This document shows, one piece after another, positions 39,132 to 48,190 of a stretch of 64,000 nucleotides of DNA. Under the pieces are notes generated by a model that saw only the letters and a list, made by a program, of their open reading frames with translations, did no database searches and had not been told where the DNA came from. The translations under genes were made by a program, and so were the position numbers. Source of the DNA: Oscillospiraceae bacterium (GTDB lineage Bacteria > Bacillota > Clostridia > Oscillospirales > Ruminococcaceae); contig JAGAKZ010000031.1 in NCBI GenBank assembly GCA_017848115.1, positions 62,001 to 126,000 on the forward strand. The letters run 5' to 3'. Position 1 is the first letter of the stretch. Each line of letters begins with the position of its first letter.

Positions 39132-41759
39132 TTAACTGAGCATAGTATACATATCTTCAAGAAGTTCACGGCACTCACTGTCGGAAAGTTCTGCTATATT
39201 CGTCTTTTTCAGCCTGTCAAGTGCATTTTCCCTGTTTATACTGTCAAAACTTATCTGCTGATCCTGACTGCTGTACTTCTCCATTATTTCCTGCTGTTTT
39301 TTTGTATTCTGCTCAAGTTCGGAAAGCAATGCCTTTGCTCTGTTTATTACCTTTGACGGTACTCCTGCAAGCCTTGCAACTTCTATACCGTAACTGTCAT
39401 CAACTCCACCGGGAACTATTTTTCTTAAGAAACGTATGCTGTCGCCATGTTTTCTTACAGCTATACTATAATTTTTCACTCCGTCAAGCTCATTTTCAAG
39501 TCCTATAAGTTCATGATAGTGTGTTGCAAACAATGTCTTACAGCCAAGATTTTTTCCTGTACAGATATGCTCGGCAACTGCTCTTGCAATACTTATTCCG
39601 TCAAAAGTTGACGTACCTCTGCCTACTTCATCAAGTATAACAAGGCTCTGCTTTGTTGCGTGTTTTAAAATTTCTGCGACTTCCTTCATTTCAACCATAA
39701 ACGTACTCTGGCCTGAAGTAAGGTCATCAGATGCTCCTATTCGGGTAAATATTTTATCAACAACAGATACTCTCGCATATGCCGCAGGTACAAAAGAACC
39801 CATCTGAGCCATAAGAGTTATCAGCGCTACCTGTCGCATATATGTAGATTTACCTGACATATTAGGACCTGTTATAACAGACATACGGTTAGACTTTGTA
39901 TCTATGTATGTATCATTAGGAACAAACACTTCATCACAAAGCATAAGTTCAACAACAGGGTGTCTGCCGTCTTTTATTTCGATAGTTCCGTCTATGGCTA
40001 TATCAGGCTTGGTATATCTGTTATCTATAGCTGTCTGTGCAAAAGAACACATTACATCGAGTACAGCTACAGCTGACGCAGTTTTCTGAACTTCATCAAG
40101 CTTTGACGCAACAAAATCCCTTATTTCATTGAATATATCCGCTTCAAGAACAAGTATCTTGTCCTTTGCTCCGAGAATGGTATTTTCAACATTTTTAAGT
40201 TCCTGTGTTATAAATCTCTCGCAGTTTGTAAGCGTCTGCTTTCTTATATAATCATCAGGAACAAGTTTATAATAAGAACGGGTAACTTCGATATAATATC
40301 CGAAAACTCTGTTATAACCGATCTTAAGGCCCTTTATTCCTGTACGTTCTTTTTCTCTTTCTTCTATTCCGCTTATTATATCCGTTCCGCCTGACATTAT
40401 CCCTCTTAACTCATCAAGCTGAGCATTAAAGCCGTCCTTTATTACTCCGCCGTCCTTTACAGCGACAGGAGGCTCGTCAACTATTGAGTTTTCTATAAGA
40501 TTTGCTATTTCATCAAGAGTAAATATATCTTTATTAAGAGAACTGAGAAGCTTTGAATCAGACACATTTTCAAGCTGTTTTTTTATATCGGGAAGCATGA
40601 GCGATGTAGCTGACAATGCTTTAAGGTCACGAGGCGTAGCAGTCTTGTACATTACCCTTGTCATAAGTCTTTCTATATCATACACTTTATCAAGAAGGTC
40701 ACGCAGTTCCATAAGTGTAAGTGAATTTTTGGTAAGTATCTCAACTGCATCAAGTCTTTCTATGATACGTGCAGGACTGAGAAGAGGCTGTTCTATATAG
40801 GACTTGAGAAGTCTTTTTCCCATCGAAGTTTCGGTTTTATCCATTACCCAGAGAAGTGAACCTTTTTTCTCCTTATTTCTTAGTGTTTCGCAGAGTTCAA
40901 GATTTCTTCTTGCAGAAAGATCAATACCCATATAGGCATTTTCGCCGACTATATCTATTTTAGTAAAACGTCCTGTAAGTGAGCGTTGTGTCTCATAAAA
41001 ATAATCAAAAAGTCCGCATACGCTCTTTACACGTATATCATTTTTTTCAAGATAAAGCTCTTCAAAAGATGAAACTGAAAACTGTGCAAATACGATCTCT
41101 TCTTTCATATCAGGCTCAAAACATTCATCTTTGCGAACAGAAAAAGCACATTCGAGTTTATCTTTTATAAATTCATTTACTGATTTAAGTCCGGCAAAAT
41201 CATGATTGAAGATCATCTCTGAGGGATGATATCTTGAAATATCATTTATTATATCATTTTCAAGTTCTTTTCCGCTTTTTAACGATACAGCCGCTTCGCC
41301 TGTCGAAAGGTCGGCAAAACACAGAGCACACTCACCATCACTGTAAAAAGCACAACCTATGTAGTTATTTGCCGAATCATCAAGCATACTGCTCTCTATA
41401 AGTGTTCCGGGGGTTACTATACGAACAACATCACGTACAACTATTCCCTTTGATTCTGAAGGATCTGTAAGCTGTTCGCATATAGCTACCTTATATCCTG
41501 CTTCTATAAGCTTTTTGGTATAAACATCACTGCTGTGAAAAGGCACTCCGCACATAGGAGCTCTTTCTTCAAGTCCGCAGTCTCTGCCTGTAAGTGTGAG
41601 TTCCAATGCTCGTGAAACAGTTATTGCGTCATCAAAAAACATCTCGTAAAAATCACCGAGTCTGAAAAAAAGTATATAATCGGGATACTTATCCTTAATA
41701 TCACAGTACTGACGCATCATTGGCGATATTTTTTCTCTGTCAATATCTTTTAATAGCAT
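39132..41759 (-). CDS. mutS: DNA mismatch repair protein MutS
   Basis: This 875-residue mismatch-recognition ATPase has the N-terminal mismatch-binding motif FFRLGDFYEMFFDDA (about 30-44, with the Phe-x-Glu pair), the core lever and clamp domains, and the C-terminal ABC-type ATPase with GPNMSGKSTYMRQ and VILDEVGRGTSTFDG. Length is normal. The ribosome site is weak (AAAGAAAG), and a terminator-like hairpin separates it from ylbF upstream, so it may rely on readthrough or an unseen promoter. Confidence 0.97.
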   Translation of the reverse strand: MLLKDIDREKISPMMRQYCDIKDKYPDYILFFRLGDFYEMFFDDAITVSRALELTLTGRDCGLEERAPMCGVPFHSSDVYTKKLIEAGYKVAICEQLTDPSESKGIVVRDVVRIVTPGTLIESSMLDDSANNYIGCAFYSDGECALCFADLSTGEAAVSLKSGKELENDIINDISRYHPSEMIFNHDFAGLKSVNEFIKDKLECAFSVRKDECFEPDMKEEIVFAQFSVSSFEELYLEKNDIRVKSVCGLFDYFYETQRSLTGRFTKIDIVGENAYMGIDLSARRNLELCETLRNKEKKGSLLWVMDKTETSMGKRLLKSYIEQPLLSPARIIERLDAVEILTKNSLTLMELRDLLDKVYDIERLMTRVMYKTATPRDLKALSATSLMLPDIKKQLENVSDSKLLSSLNKDIFTLDEIANLIENSIVDEPPVAVKDGGVIKDGFNAQLDELRGIMSGGTDIISGIEEREKERTGIKGLKIGYNRVFGYYIEVTRSYYKLVPDDYIRKQTLTNCERFITQELKNVENTILGAKDKILVLEADIFNEIRDFVASKLDEVQKTASAVAVLDVMCSFAQTAIDNRYTKPDIAIDGTIEIKDGRHPVVELMLCDEVFVPNDTYIDTKSNRMSVITGPNMSGKSTYMRQVALITLMAQMGSFVPAAYARVSVVDKIFTRIGASDDLTSGQSTFMVEMKEVAEILKHATKQSLVILDEVGRGTSTFDGISIARAVAEHICTGKNLGCKTLFATHYHELIGLENELDGVKNYSIAVRKHGDSIRFLRKIVPGGVDDSYGIEVARLAGVPSKVINRAKALLSELEQNTKKQQEIMEKYSSQDQQISFDSINRENALDRLKKTNIAELSDSECRELLEDMYTMLS

Positions 41760-41783
41760 ATTTCACATTCTTTCTTTAAATAC

Positions 41784-41832
41784 TTTATAAAAATACAAAT
41801 GAGTACATGGATAAAAAATCCCCGTACTCATT
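41784..41832 (-). terminator. Terminator-like hairpin between ylbF and mutS
   Basis: A 9-bp stem AATGAGTAC / GTACTCATT with an inner GGAT / ATCC is followed on the minus strand by TTGTATTTTTAT. Confidence 0.6.
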
Positions 41833-41853
41833 GCCAAATCTGTAAACTAGATC

Positions 41854-42258
41854 TTAATGACAGCCGCTGCATGATGCACAGCTTCCGCTGCATGACTGTT
41901 CCGGCATACATGTATCCGGATCTTCTCCGTTTGCACACATAGTGATTATGTTGTTTATTTCTGAAAGAAGTGCATCCATATCATTTTTAGCTATGTTAAA
42001 CGCCATCATACTTTCATTTCCCATTATCTTTGTGTACATATCCTTTATAGTAACATCAAGTTCCTTGAGCTTCTCTGCGTCCTTGTCGTCTTTGGTCATT
42101 TCGTTGTTAAGTTCCAGACGCTTTATATTAAACTCACCGATAAGCTTCTGAAGATCTGAATCCTTGTCGTTCTTATCCTTGGCAGCAAAATATGCGATAT
42201 ATCTTTCATCCTGCTGTATCGCTTTTCCGAGTTCTCTTGTCATCTTGATTATATCCAT
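41854..42258 (-). CDS. YlbF/YmcA family protein with a cysteine-rich tail
   Basis: This 134-residue helical protein belongs to the YlbF (RicF)/YmcA family. In Bacillus those proteins form the Ric complex that adjusts mRNA processing by RNase Y and carries Fe-S clusters. The first 100 residues form the helical domain. The tail (108-134) has six cysteines (108, 117, 123, 127, 130, 133) in a C..C..CSGSCASCSGC pattern, which could bind a metal or cluster. The partners YmcA and YaaT are not encoded in this window. It follows miaB and has CCGGAGG upstream. Confidence 0.85.
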   Translation of the reverse strand: MDIIKMTRELGKAIQQDERYIAYFAAKDKNDKDSDLQKLIGEFNIKRLELNNEMTKDDKDAEKLKELDVTIKDMYTKIMGNESMMAFNIAKNDMDALLSEINNIITMCANGEDPDTCMPEQSCSGSCASCSGCH

Positions 42259-42332
42259 TTTTTATTTCCTCCGGTTTTACTTTATTTTCAACTCTTTTAA
42301 TGATATCACGAGGTTTCTTTCTTGTCAAGTTT

Positions 42333-43706
42333 TTATGTGGTACATATTTTTCCGTCAACTGCCCAGTTCCTTGCACCTGTTACTTCAACATTTACAAAAG
42401 TACCTATAAGCGAGCTGTCGCCGTCAAAGTTTACTATGACAAATTCACTGCTCTTTCCTGTAAGCGTACCCTCTCCGCCTTTTGAGTTTGCTTCAACAAG
42501 TACTCTGAGTTTTTTACCCACCAGTTTTTTATAATCTTCTGTGGTTATCTCACGTTGCAGATCAAGCAGCCTCTGCATACGGCCCTGTTTTTCCTCATAT
42601 GTTATCTTATCATCGATAAGTGCCGCTTTTGTACCTGTTCTTTTTGAATATATAAAACTGTAGATATTGCTGTACCTTACTTTTTTTACGATGTCAAGTG
42701 TATCAAGAAATTCTTCTTCGGTTTCATTCGGAAATCCGATAAGTATATCACTTGAAAATGAAAAATCAGGCATTTTTTCTCGTGCATAAGAAATTATCTC
42801 AAGATATTTCTGCGCTGTATATTTTCTGTTCATGCGATTTAAAACATCGTCATTTCCCGACTGAACAGGAAGATGCAGATGTTTTCCGACTTTTTCACAT
42901 TCGTAAATAGCATCAATAAGCTCTTTGCTTGCATCTTTAGGGTGCGATGACATAAATCTTATGATAAAGTCACCCTCTACCGCATTTATCTGTCTTAAAA
43001 GCCATGGGAAATTTATATCTTTGTCAAGGTCATTTCCGTATGAATTTACGTTTTGTCCCAAAAGCATTATTTCCTTACAACCGTCATTTACAAGACTGCG
43101 TACTTCGTCAAGTATAAGTTCAGGCGCACGACTGCGTTCACGTCCTCTTACGTATGGCACTATACAATAAGTACAGAAGTTGTTACAGCCATACATTATC
43201 GGAACAGATGCTTTGAATTTACAACTGCGTACCTGAGTAAGTCCTTCATGAATCGTCTCGTCAGGTCCTGAGGTATCATAGACACGCTTTTGTCCTTCGA
43301 TTATATTATACACATATGAAGGAAATTTATCAAAAGCATTTGTGCCGAAAACTATATCAACATATTTGTATGAACTTTTTATTTTTTCAACTATACACGA
43401 CTGTTCTGTCATACAGCCACAGACGCATATTATCATTTCCTTATTCTTTTCCTTGTATTGTTTTAAAAAGCCGAGATTTCCAAAAACACGTTCCTCGGCA
43501 TTTTCACGAACCGCACAAGTATTGAAGATAACGAGATCGGCCTGTTCGGGAATTTCGGTAATGCCATATCCCATATTCAACAATAAACCTTTGAGTTTTT
43601 CACCGTCTGTTACATTGAGCTGACACCCGTAATTATGAATATGTGCAAGTGGCGGTGCTTCTCTTTTCTCATTTAAAGCTTTTATTTTTTCTATATAAGA
43701 TGACAA
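42333..43706 (-). CDS. miaB: tRNA-2-methylthio-N6-dimethylallyladenosine synthase
   Basis: This 457-residue radical-SAM methylthiotransferase acts on the A37 base already modified by MiaA. The N-terminal UPF0004 domain has the first cluster cysteines, beginning with NYGCQLN. The radical-SAM cluster is GCNNFCTYCIVP. A C-terminal TRAM domain ends the protein. The start is taken as TTG 43706 because GGAGG lies 7 nt upstream; the longer frame upstream encodes unrelated residues. It is the first gene of the long leftward series and has a good promoter. Confidence 0.95.
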   Translation of the reverse strand: MSSYIEKIKALNEKREAPPLAHIHNYGCQLNVTDGEKLKGLLLNMGYGITEIPEQADLVIFNTCAVRENAEERVFGNLGFLKQYKEKNKEMIICVCGCMTEQSCIVEKIKSSYKYVDIVFGTNAFDKFPSYVYNIIEGQKRVYDTSGPDETIHEGLTQVRSCKFKASVPIMYGCNNFCTYCIVPYVRGRERSRAPELILDEVRSLVNDGCKEIMLLGQNVNSYGNDLDKDINFPWLLRQINAVEGDFIIRFMSSHPKDASKELIDAIYECEKVGKHLHLPVQSGNDDVLNRMNRKYTAQKYLEIISYAREKMPDFSFSSDILIGFPNETEEEFLDTLDIVKKVRYSNIYSFIYSKRTGTKAALIDDKITYEEKQGRMQRLLDLQREITTEDYKKLVGKKLRVLVEANSKGGEGTLTGKSSEFVIVNFDGDSSLIGTFVNVEVTGARNWAVDGKICTT

Positions 43707-43754
43707 AAAAATTCCTCCAGACAAATCAATAGTATTCAAATCACTAACACTACA

Positions 43755-43783
43755 ATCATACCACAAAATCACTGCATTTACAA
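43755..43783 (-). promoter_or_regulatory. Promoter at the head of the miaB series
   Basis: TTGTAA (43783-43778), a 17-nt spacer and TATGAT (43760-43755) on the minus strand; a TGG just before gives an extended -10. Confidence 0.65.
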
Positions 43784-43785
43784 TA

Positions 43786-43827
43786 GAAAAAAATAATACA
43801 GCCAGATTTTTTTACGTCTGACTGTAT
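43786..43827 (-). terminator. Terminator after the sensor-GGDEF gene
   Basis: An 11-bp stem ATACAGTCAGA / TCTGGCTGTAT (one G-T pair) on the minus strand is followed by TATTTTTTT. It sits directly before the miaB promoter. Confidence 0.85.
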
Positions 43828-43839
43828 GTTCTGATATAT

Positions 43840-45768
43840 TTATTTTTCATTACGCTTATGATCAAAACCTGTTTTTTTCTTGACTTCAATTTTATTTTTG
43901 ATCATACGTTCATCGGCTGTAATTATAAATTCGTTGAGAGATTCTATCTTATCAGCGTCATCTATGGCATATCCCATACTTACTATGACAGGATATTTTA
44001 CATCACTTCTGTTATTTCTCTTTGCAAGATATTTATTTACTTCTTTTATACATTCTTCCACGTCTTCACCGCTTATATCACCGACTATGATCTTCAGATA
44101 TTCGTCACCGCCCATACGGAAGTTTCTTTCCTTTAAGGCTTTCGGACAAGTCGAGTATGATATTGCCTTGCCTGCTGTACATATAGCATCGTCACCTGCA
44201 TAATGCCCGAATACGTCATTTATGTATTTAAGGCAGTTAAGATCTGCCATAATCACCGCAAATTTTCGTTTTTCCGCTACAGCATCATCAAGTAATTCTT
44301 TAGAATACATATTAAAACCATTTCTGTTGTACAGACCTGTCATAGAATCAATAACTGCATTTTTCTCCATTGCAGAATACAAAAATTTTATCTCCATAAA
44401 TCTCCTTTGCGACTCAAGAGCAAGCTGAAAATTTCTCAACCAGAACTTATGCACAAGGCCGTCTATTATGTAGCCGTTTCCATAAGATAAAACTATATAT
44501 CCATAGCTCCTTTTCTTTGTGAAAACAGGAAAAAAATAAAATACAGTAGGTTTCTTTGATTCTTTCCAGAGTGCAGGCGACATCTCAGAAACATGAAACG
44601 TTCTCTCAAAGTCAACTGATCTTGCGTATTCATCACCATCTACTCTGTCGCTTTCATAAATCAGATGAATCGTTTCAGTAAGTTTTGAATTATCCTGCGA
44701 TTTGTCCCAGCCTTCACACAAACATACATTCATATGCTCAAAAGGCTTTATAAACATCGTATACCAGTCCATTTTCCAGAAGAAATCATTAAATCCGTCC
44801 ACTTCATGCAAATGTTCAGACATTTTATTATAAGGTGAAAAAAATCCGCCGGATTCTTCAAATATATCGAGAACTGCACCGAGCATCATTTTTGAACTTT
44901 CGTCCACACAACCACAGCTGTATGATATATTTTTGCTCGCATCACACTCTACATAGTATGTATCTTTCTTATATTCTTTCCCTCTTGCTATTTCGCATAT
45001 CATTTCCACGGCTCTGTATCCGACGGTTGCCGTATCTTTTCCCATTCCTGTAATGTATGACAGTTTTGGATCATTTTCACAGTACCCTGTAACAAGTATG
45101 TCTCCAGGAACACTATATCCAAGGCTTTTTAGTGCCTCGCAGACACTATGCGCCATTCTGTCACTTGCACATGCTATAGCCTGCGGAAGACCTTTCTGAC
45201 TTTCAAGTAGCTGTTGTACAAATTCTCCGCCTTTATTATACCAGAAGTCACCGTAAAAAATCCTGTCCTCAGTGACATTAAGCCCTAGGTCACGCATTGC
45301 GTCACGATAACTCTGGAGTCGCATCTCTGCATGAGGATGATCTTTTATTCCTGTCATATAAGCTATATCACGACAGCCATGTTCGTAGTACAGATGATTT
45401 ATAGATTCACGCACAACTCTGTCATCTGATCCGATAAGATTTATAAAGCCTTCTTTTTCAACATCGACACATATCACAGGACAACCTGCATTTCTGCAAC
45501 GTTCTGTTATCTTATCTATACCTGCAAATGATATCATATCCGGAGCGTATACAATACCATATAATTTATCAAAATCAGGTATATAATATACCTGCTCTTC
45601 CGTCTCACTATACTCCTCGAAACAACTGTTGTTAGTAGCAGTACAAAAAACCGCAACATTCATATTTTCTTCAAAAGCTTTATCACGAACCCCTTTTATA
45701 AGCCTCTGCTGACATTTTCCGTCCGGCTCTGCTGTAATGACAGCTATACACTTTCTTTGTTCCAACAT
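43840..45768 (-). CDS. Diguanylate cyclase with LacI-type sensor domain
   Basis: This 642-residue cytoplasmic protein joins a periplasmic-binding-protein-like (LacI/PurR sensor) domain without a DNA-binding helix (about 1-290), a middle region of about 170 residues, and a C-terminal GGDEF domain (about 465-635). GGDEF starts at DSMTGLYNRNGF and its catalytic loop is GGDEY (553-557), a tolerated variant. The inhibitory RxxD site before the loop is not seen. There is no signal peptide or membrane helix, so it should sense a cytoplasmic ligand, perhaps a sugar, and make cyclic di-GMP. It has a perfect consensus promoter and GGGAGGG before the ATG. Confidence 0.88.
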   Translation of the reverse strand: MLEQRKCIAVITAEPDGKCQQRLIKGVRDKAFEENMNVAVFCTATNNSCFEEYSETEEQVYYIPDFDKLYGIVYAPDMISFAGIDKITERCRNAGCPVICVDVEKEGFINLIGSDDRVVRESINHLYYEHGCRDIAYMTGIKDHPHAEMRLQSYRDAMRDLGLNVTEDRIFYGDFWYNKGGEFVQQLLESQKGLPQAIACASDRMAHSVCEALKSLGYSVPGDILVTGYCENDPKLSYITGMGKDTATVGYRAVEMICEIARGKEYKKDTYYVECDASKNISYSCGCVDESSKMMLGAVLDIFEESGGFFSPYNKMSEHLHEVDGFNDFFWKMDWYTMFIKPFEHMNVCLCEGWDKSQDNSKLTETIHLIYESDRVDGDEYARSVDFERTFHVSEMSPALWKESKKPTVFYFFPVFTKKRSYGYIVLSYGNGYIIDGLVHKFWLRNFQLALESQRRFMEIKFLYSAMEKNAVIDSMTGLYNRNGFNMYSKELLDDAVAEKRKFAVIMADLNCLKYINDVFGHYAGDDAICTAGKAISYSTCPKALKERNFRMGGDEYLKIIVGDISGEDVEECIKEVNKYLAKRNNRSDVKYPVIVSMGYAIDDADKIESLNEFIITADERMIKNKIEVKKKTGFDHKRNEK

Positions 45769-45783
45769 ACAACCCTCCCATCA

Positions 45784-45815
45784 TAATTATATCAACTATT
45801 ATATTAATTATATCA
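45784..45815. promoter_or_regulatory. 11-bp direct repeat over the GGDEF promoter start site
   Basis: TAATTATATCA occurs at 45784-45794 and 45805-45815, 21 bp (two helix turns) apart. One copy covers the -10 and the other the start region, as expected of an operator, though the AT-rich make-up weakens the case. Confidence 0.35.
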
Positions 45816-45835
45816 TTTATTTATAATTGTGTCAA
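45807..45835 (-). promoter_or_regulatory. Consensus promoter of the sensor-GGDEF gene
   Basis: TTGACA (45835-45830), a 17-nt spacer and TATAAT (45812-45807) on the minus strand match the consensus exactly. Confidence 0.8.
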
Positions 45836-45965
45836 TAAAGAATGTTCCATTTTATATGATATAAACAAAAAAATTAAAGATTATAAACGAGTATTACAAA
45901 ACATTTTTCATTTATCTGAAAATTCACTCCATATTTTTTACCTGTTTCACACCACATTACGCCCC

Positions 45966-45994
45966 TTGTTTTTAGCCAAAAAATATGTTATTCT
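45966..45994 (+). promoter_or_regulatory. Likely promoter of the DnaD/DnaC-like pair
   Basis: TTGTTT (45966-45971), a 17-nt spacer and TATTCT (45989-45994). Confidence 0.45.
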
Positions 45995-46042
45995 TATTTT
46001 ATGGATTTTTTAAAATGACTTTATTTTTTTGGAGAAATGAAT

Positions 46043-47071
46043 ATGGATTACTTCTTAAATGCAGGCCCGTGGGGGTCTATATTTGCCGTACCAAATGCCG
46101 TTGTTGACAACTATATAAAACTTGCATCGGGAAATGCAGTAAAAGTACTGCTCTACATACTCAGAAACAACGGAAAGCAAATCAACATCTCTGAAATATG
46201 CACCGCTATAAATATAAACGAAGATGATGTAAAAGACGCTTTTAACTTCTGGCAGGAAGTCGGTATCCTCGGCACTCTTACTAACGAAAAGAAAGAAAAT
46301 AAATCAGACATACAAGTTCAGTCCCCTGCTCCTGTTACCGAAAAAACAGAAAAACAGGAAATAAAGGAAAAAACGGAAGAAGCACAAAAAACACCACCAA
46401 AACAAGCCCCTGTAAAACTTTCAAGCTCAACTTTTAACATACTGCCGTCAGAAATAGAAAAAATGAAAAACGAATCAAAAGAAATTAAAAATCTGCTTGA
46501 AGTAGCACAAAGTTGTCTTGGTGGAATGATAAACAACACCATGACACGTTCACTTATATGGCAACACGAATACTTAGGGCTTAATATTGATGTAATACTT
46601 ATGCTTCTCACATACTGTTCATCAGTTCAGAAAGCAAATATTGCCTACATAGAAACTATAGCAATAGACTGGTATAAAAATGATATCAACACTCTTGAAA
46701 AAGCACAGAATGAAATCGAACGCATTTCAAAAGTAAACACTTTCAATCGTGAAGTATACAAATCATTCGGACTCACAAGAGAGCCTACTGAAAATCAGAA
46801 GAAATTTTTTGACCAGTGGCGTATGAAAGGCTACAGCACCGACCTTATCAACTTTGCCTGCGAAAAAATGATAGACACAGGAAAAAAACTTACTGTAAAC
46901 TATGTAAACGGAATACTTGAAAACTGGCGTAAAAAAGGAATTACCACACTTGAACAGGCTCAGCAGGAAAACAAAAATTTCAAAAAGAAGCCTGAATCCC
47001 AGTATGACGTTTCCGAATTTACAAAAGATCTCGCCATTACGCTCACCGAAAATACAAATAAAGGAATCTAA
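46043..47071 (+). CDS. DnaD domain protein (primosome component)
   Basis: This 342-residue protein has an N-terminal winged-helix-like part (about 1-80), a low-complexity Lys/Glu/Pro linker (about 83-125) and two DnaD/DnaB_2-type domains, the second around FFDQWRMKGYSTDLINFACE and ILENWRKKGI, which carries the family's YxxxIxxxW-like signature. DnaD proteins bridge origin DNA and the helicase loader in Firmicutes. It is 5 bp upstream of a DnaC/DnaI-like ATPase gene, supporting a joint role in helicase loading. ATG 46043 is 8 nt after GGAG; the ATG at 46037 is too close. Confidence 0.88.
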   Translation: MDYFLNAGPWGSIFAVPNAVVDNYIKLASGNAVKVLLYILRNNGKQINISEICTAININEDDVKDAFNFWQEVGILGTLTNEKKENKSDIQVQSPAPVTEKTEKQEIKEKTEEAQKTPPKQAPVKLSSSTFNILPSEIEKMKNESKEIKNLLEVAQSCLGGMINNTMTRSLIWQHEYLGLNIDVILMLLTYCSSVQKANIAYIETIAIDWYKNDINTLEKAQNEIERISKVNTFNREVYKSFGLTREPTENQKKFFDQWRMKGYSTDLINFACEKMIDTGKKLTVNYVNGILENWRKKGITTLEQAQQENKNFKKKPESQYDVSEFTKDLAITLTENTNKGI

Positions 47072-47076
47072 TACAA

Positions 47077-48084
47077 ATGAATAAAAATATATTTGCCAGA
47101 GCATCAGAAATGATGAATACACGCCGTCTTTCAGCTATAGCCGAAAATGACAGACGAAACGCCGAAATAGAACAGAAAATCCCCGAAATAGCAGAAATAA
47201 ACCGTATACTTTCTACTACAGGAATAAATCTCATCAAAATTATACGCAAAGGCGAAGATATCCAGCAAAAAATAAAAAGTCTTGAAAATCAGAACAGACA
47301 AGCACAGGAAATGATAGCCTCTCTCCTTGTCAGAAACGGATATCCGCATGACTACCTTGAACTCAGATACAATTGCGAAAAATGCAGTGACACAGGATAT
47401 CACAACGGAAAAATGTGTAACTGCTTTGAAGAACTTATCGGAAAAATATCTGTAGACCAATTAAATGCGTCTTCACGCATTACACTCTGCAGTTTTGATT
47501 CTTTTGATCTTTCGTACTATAAAAATATAATTTCTGAGGAAAACGAAAACTGCTTTGTTACCATGTCAAAAAATCTCGAATACTGCAAGCAGTACGCAAA
47601 TACATTTTCTCAAGATTCAAAAAATCTTCTTATGTACGGAAATCCGGGTCTTGGCAAAACACATCTCTCACTTGCGATAGCAGAACAACTTCTTAACAAG
47701 GGAGTAAACGTTCTTTACGACTCTACTGTAAACTTTCTTATAAAAATAGAAAAAGAACATTTCGGACGTATCGAAACAGACATAGACACATATGAAACTG
47801 TTGTAAATGCAGACCTTCTGATACTCGATGACCTTGGCACAGAAAATACAACTGATTTTTACAGGTCAACTCTCTACAACATACTCAATACCCGTATAAA
47901 CAAAGGAATCCCTACCATCGTAAGCACAAACCTTACACCTGATGAGATATCTGCAAAGTATGAACCGCGTATCACCTCAAGAATAGTCCTCACTTATACA
48001 CATCTTAAATTTATAGGCAAGGACATACGTGGTATAAAATCATCGCAGGAAGCCAAAAATTACAGAGCCAATAATACATTTTAA
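47077..48084 (+). CDS. DnaC/DnaI-like helicase loader ATPase
   Basis: This 335-residue AAA+ protein has an N-terminal coiled part, a zinc-binding cluster YNCEKCSDTGYHNGKMCNC (about 99-117) as in DnaI, then the ATPase core with Walker A YGNPGLGKTHLS (about 187-198) and Walker B LLILDDLGTE. The end has the arginine-rich RITSRI sensor. DnaI-type proteins load the replicative helicase onto DNA. Its pairing with the DnaD-like gene supports this. IstB, a transposon helper, shares the core but lacks the zinc cluster and no transposase is nearby. Confidence 0.9.
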   Translation: MNKNIFARASEMMNTRRLSAIAENDRRNAEIEQKIPEIAEINRILSTTGINLIKIIRKGEDIQQKIKSLENQNRQAQEMIASLLVRNGYPHDYLELRYNCEKCSDTGYHNGKMCNCFEELIGKISVDQLNASSRITLCSFDSFDLSYYKNIISEENENCFVTMSKNLEYCKQYANTFSQDSKNLLMYGNPGLGKTHLSLAIAEQLLNKGVNVLYDSTVNFLIKIEKEHFGRIETDIDTYETVVNADLLILDDLGTENTTDFYRSTLYNILNTRINKGIPTIVSTNLTPDEISAKYEPRITSRIVLTYTHLKFIGKDIRGIKSSQEAKNYRANNTF

Positions 48085-48113
48085 CCTTTTATACCGATAA
48101 ACTGAAAAAGCCC

Positions 48114-48142
48114 TTGACATTATCATGGGTTTGTGCTACTAT
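48114..48142 (+). promoter_or_regulatory. Promoter of tyrS
   Basis: TTGACA (48114-48119), a 17-nt spacer and TACTAT (48137-48142). The leader to the ATG at 48191 is short and has no T-box. Confidence 0.65.
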
Positions 48143-48190
48143 TTTAATGTTATTGACGAAAGTTTTTATTATTTTGGAGGAAGAATTTTT

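Noticed and set aside
47077-48084. IstB transposition helper
   Set aside because: A zinc cluster as in DnaI and pairing with a DnaD-like gene fit a helicase loader; no transposase is nearby.
48143-48190. T-box leader for tyrS
   Set aside because: The promoter leaves under 50 nt before the start, with no T-box sequence or terminator.
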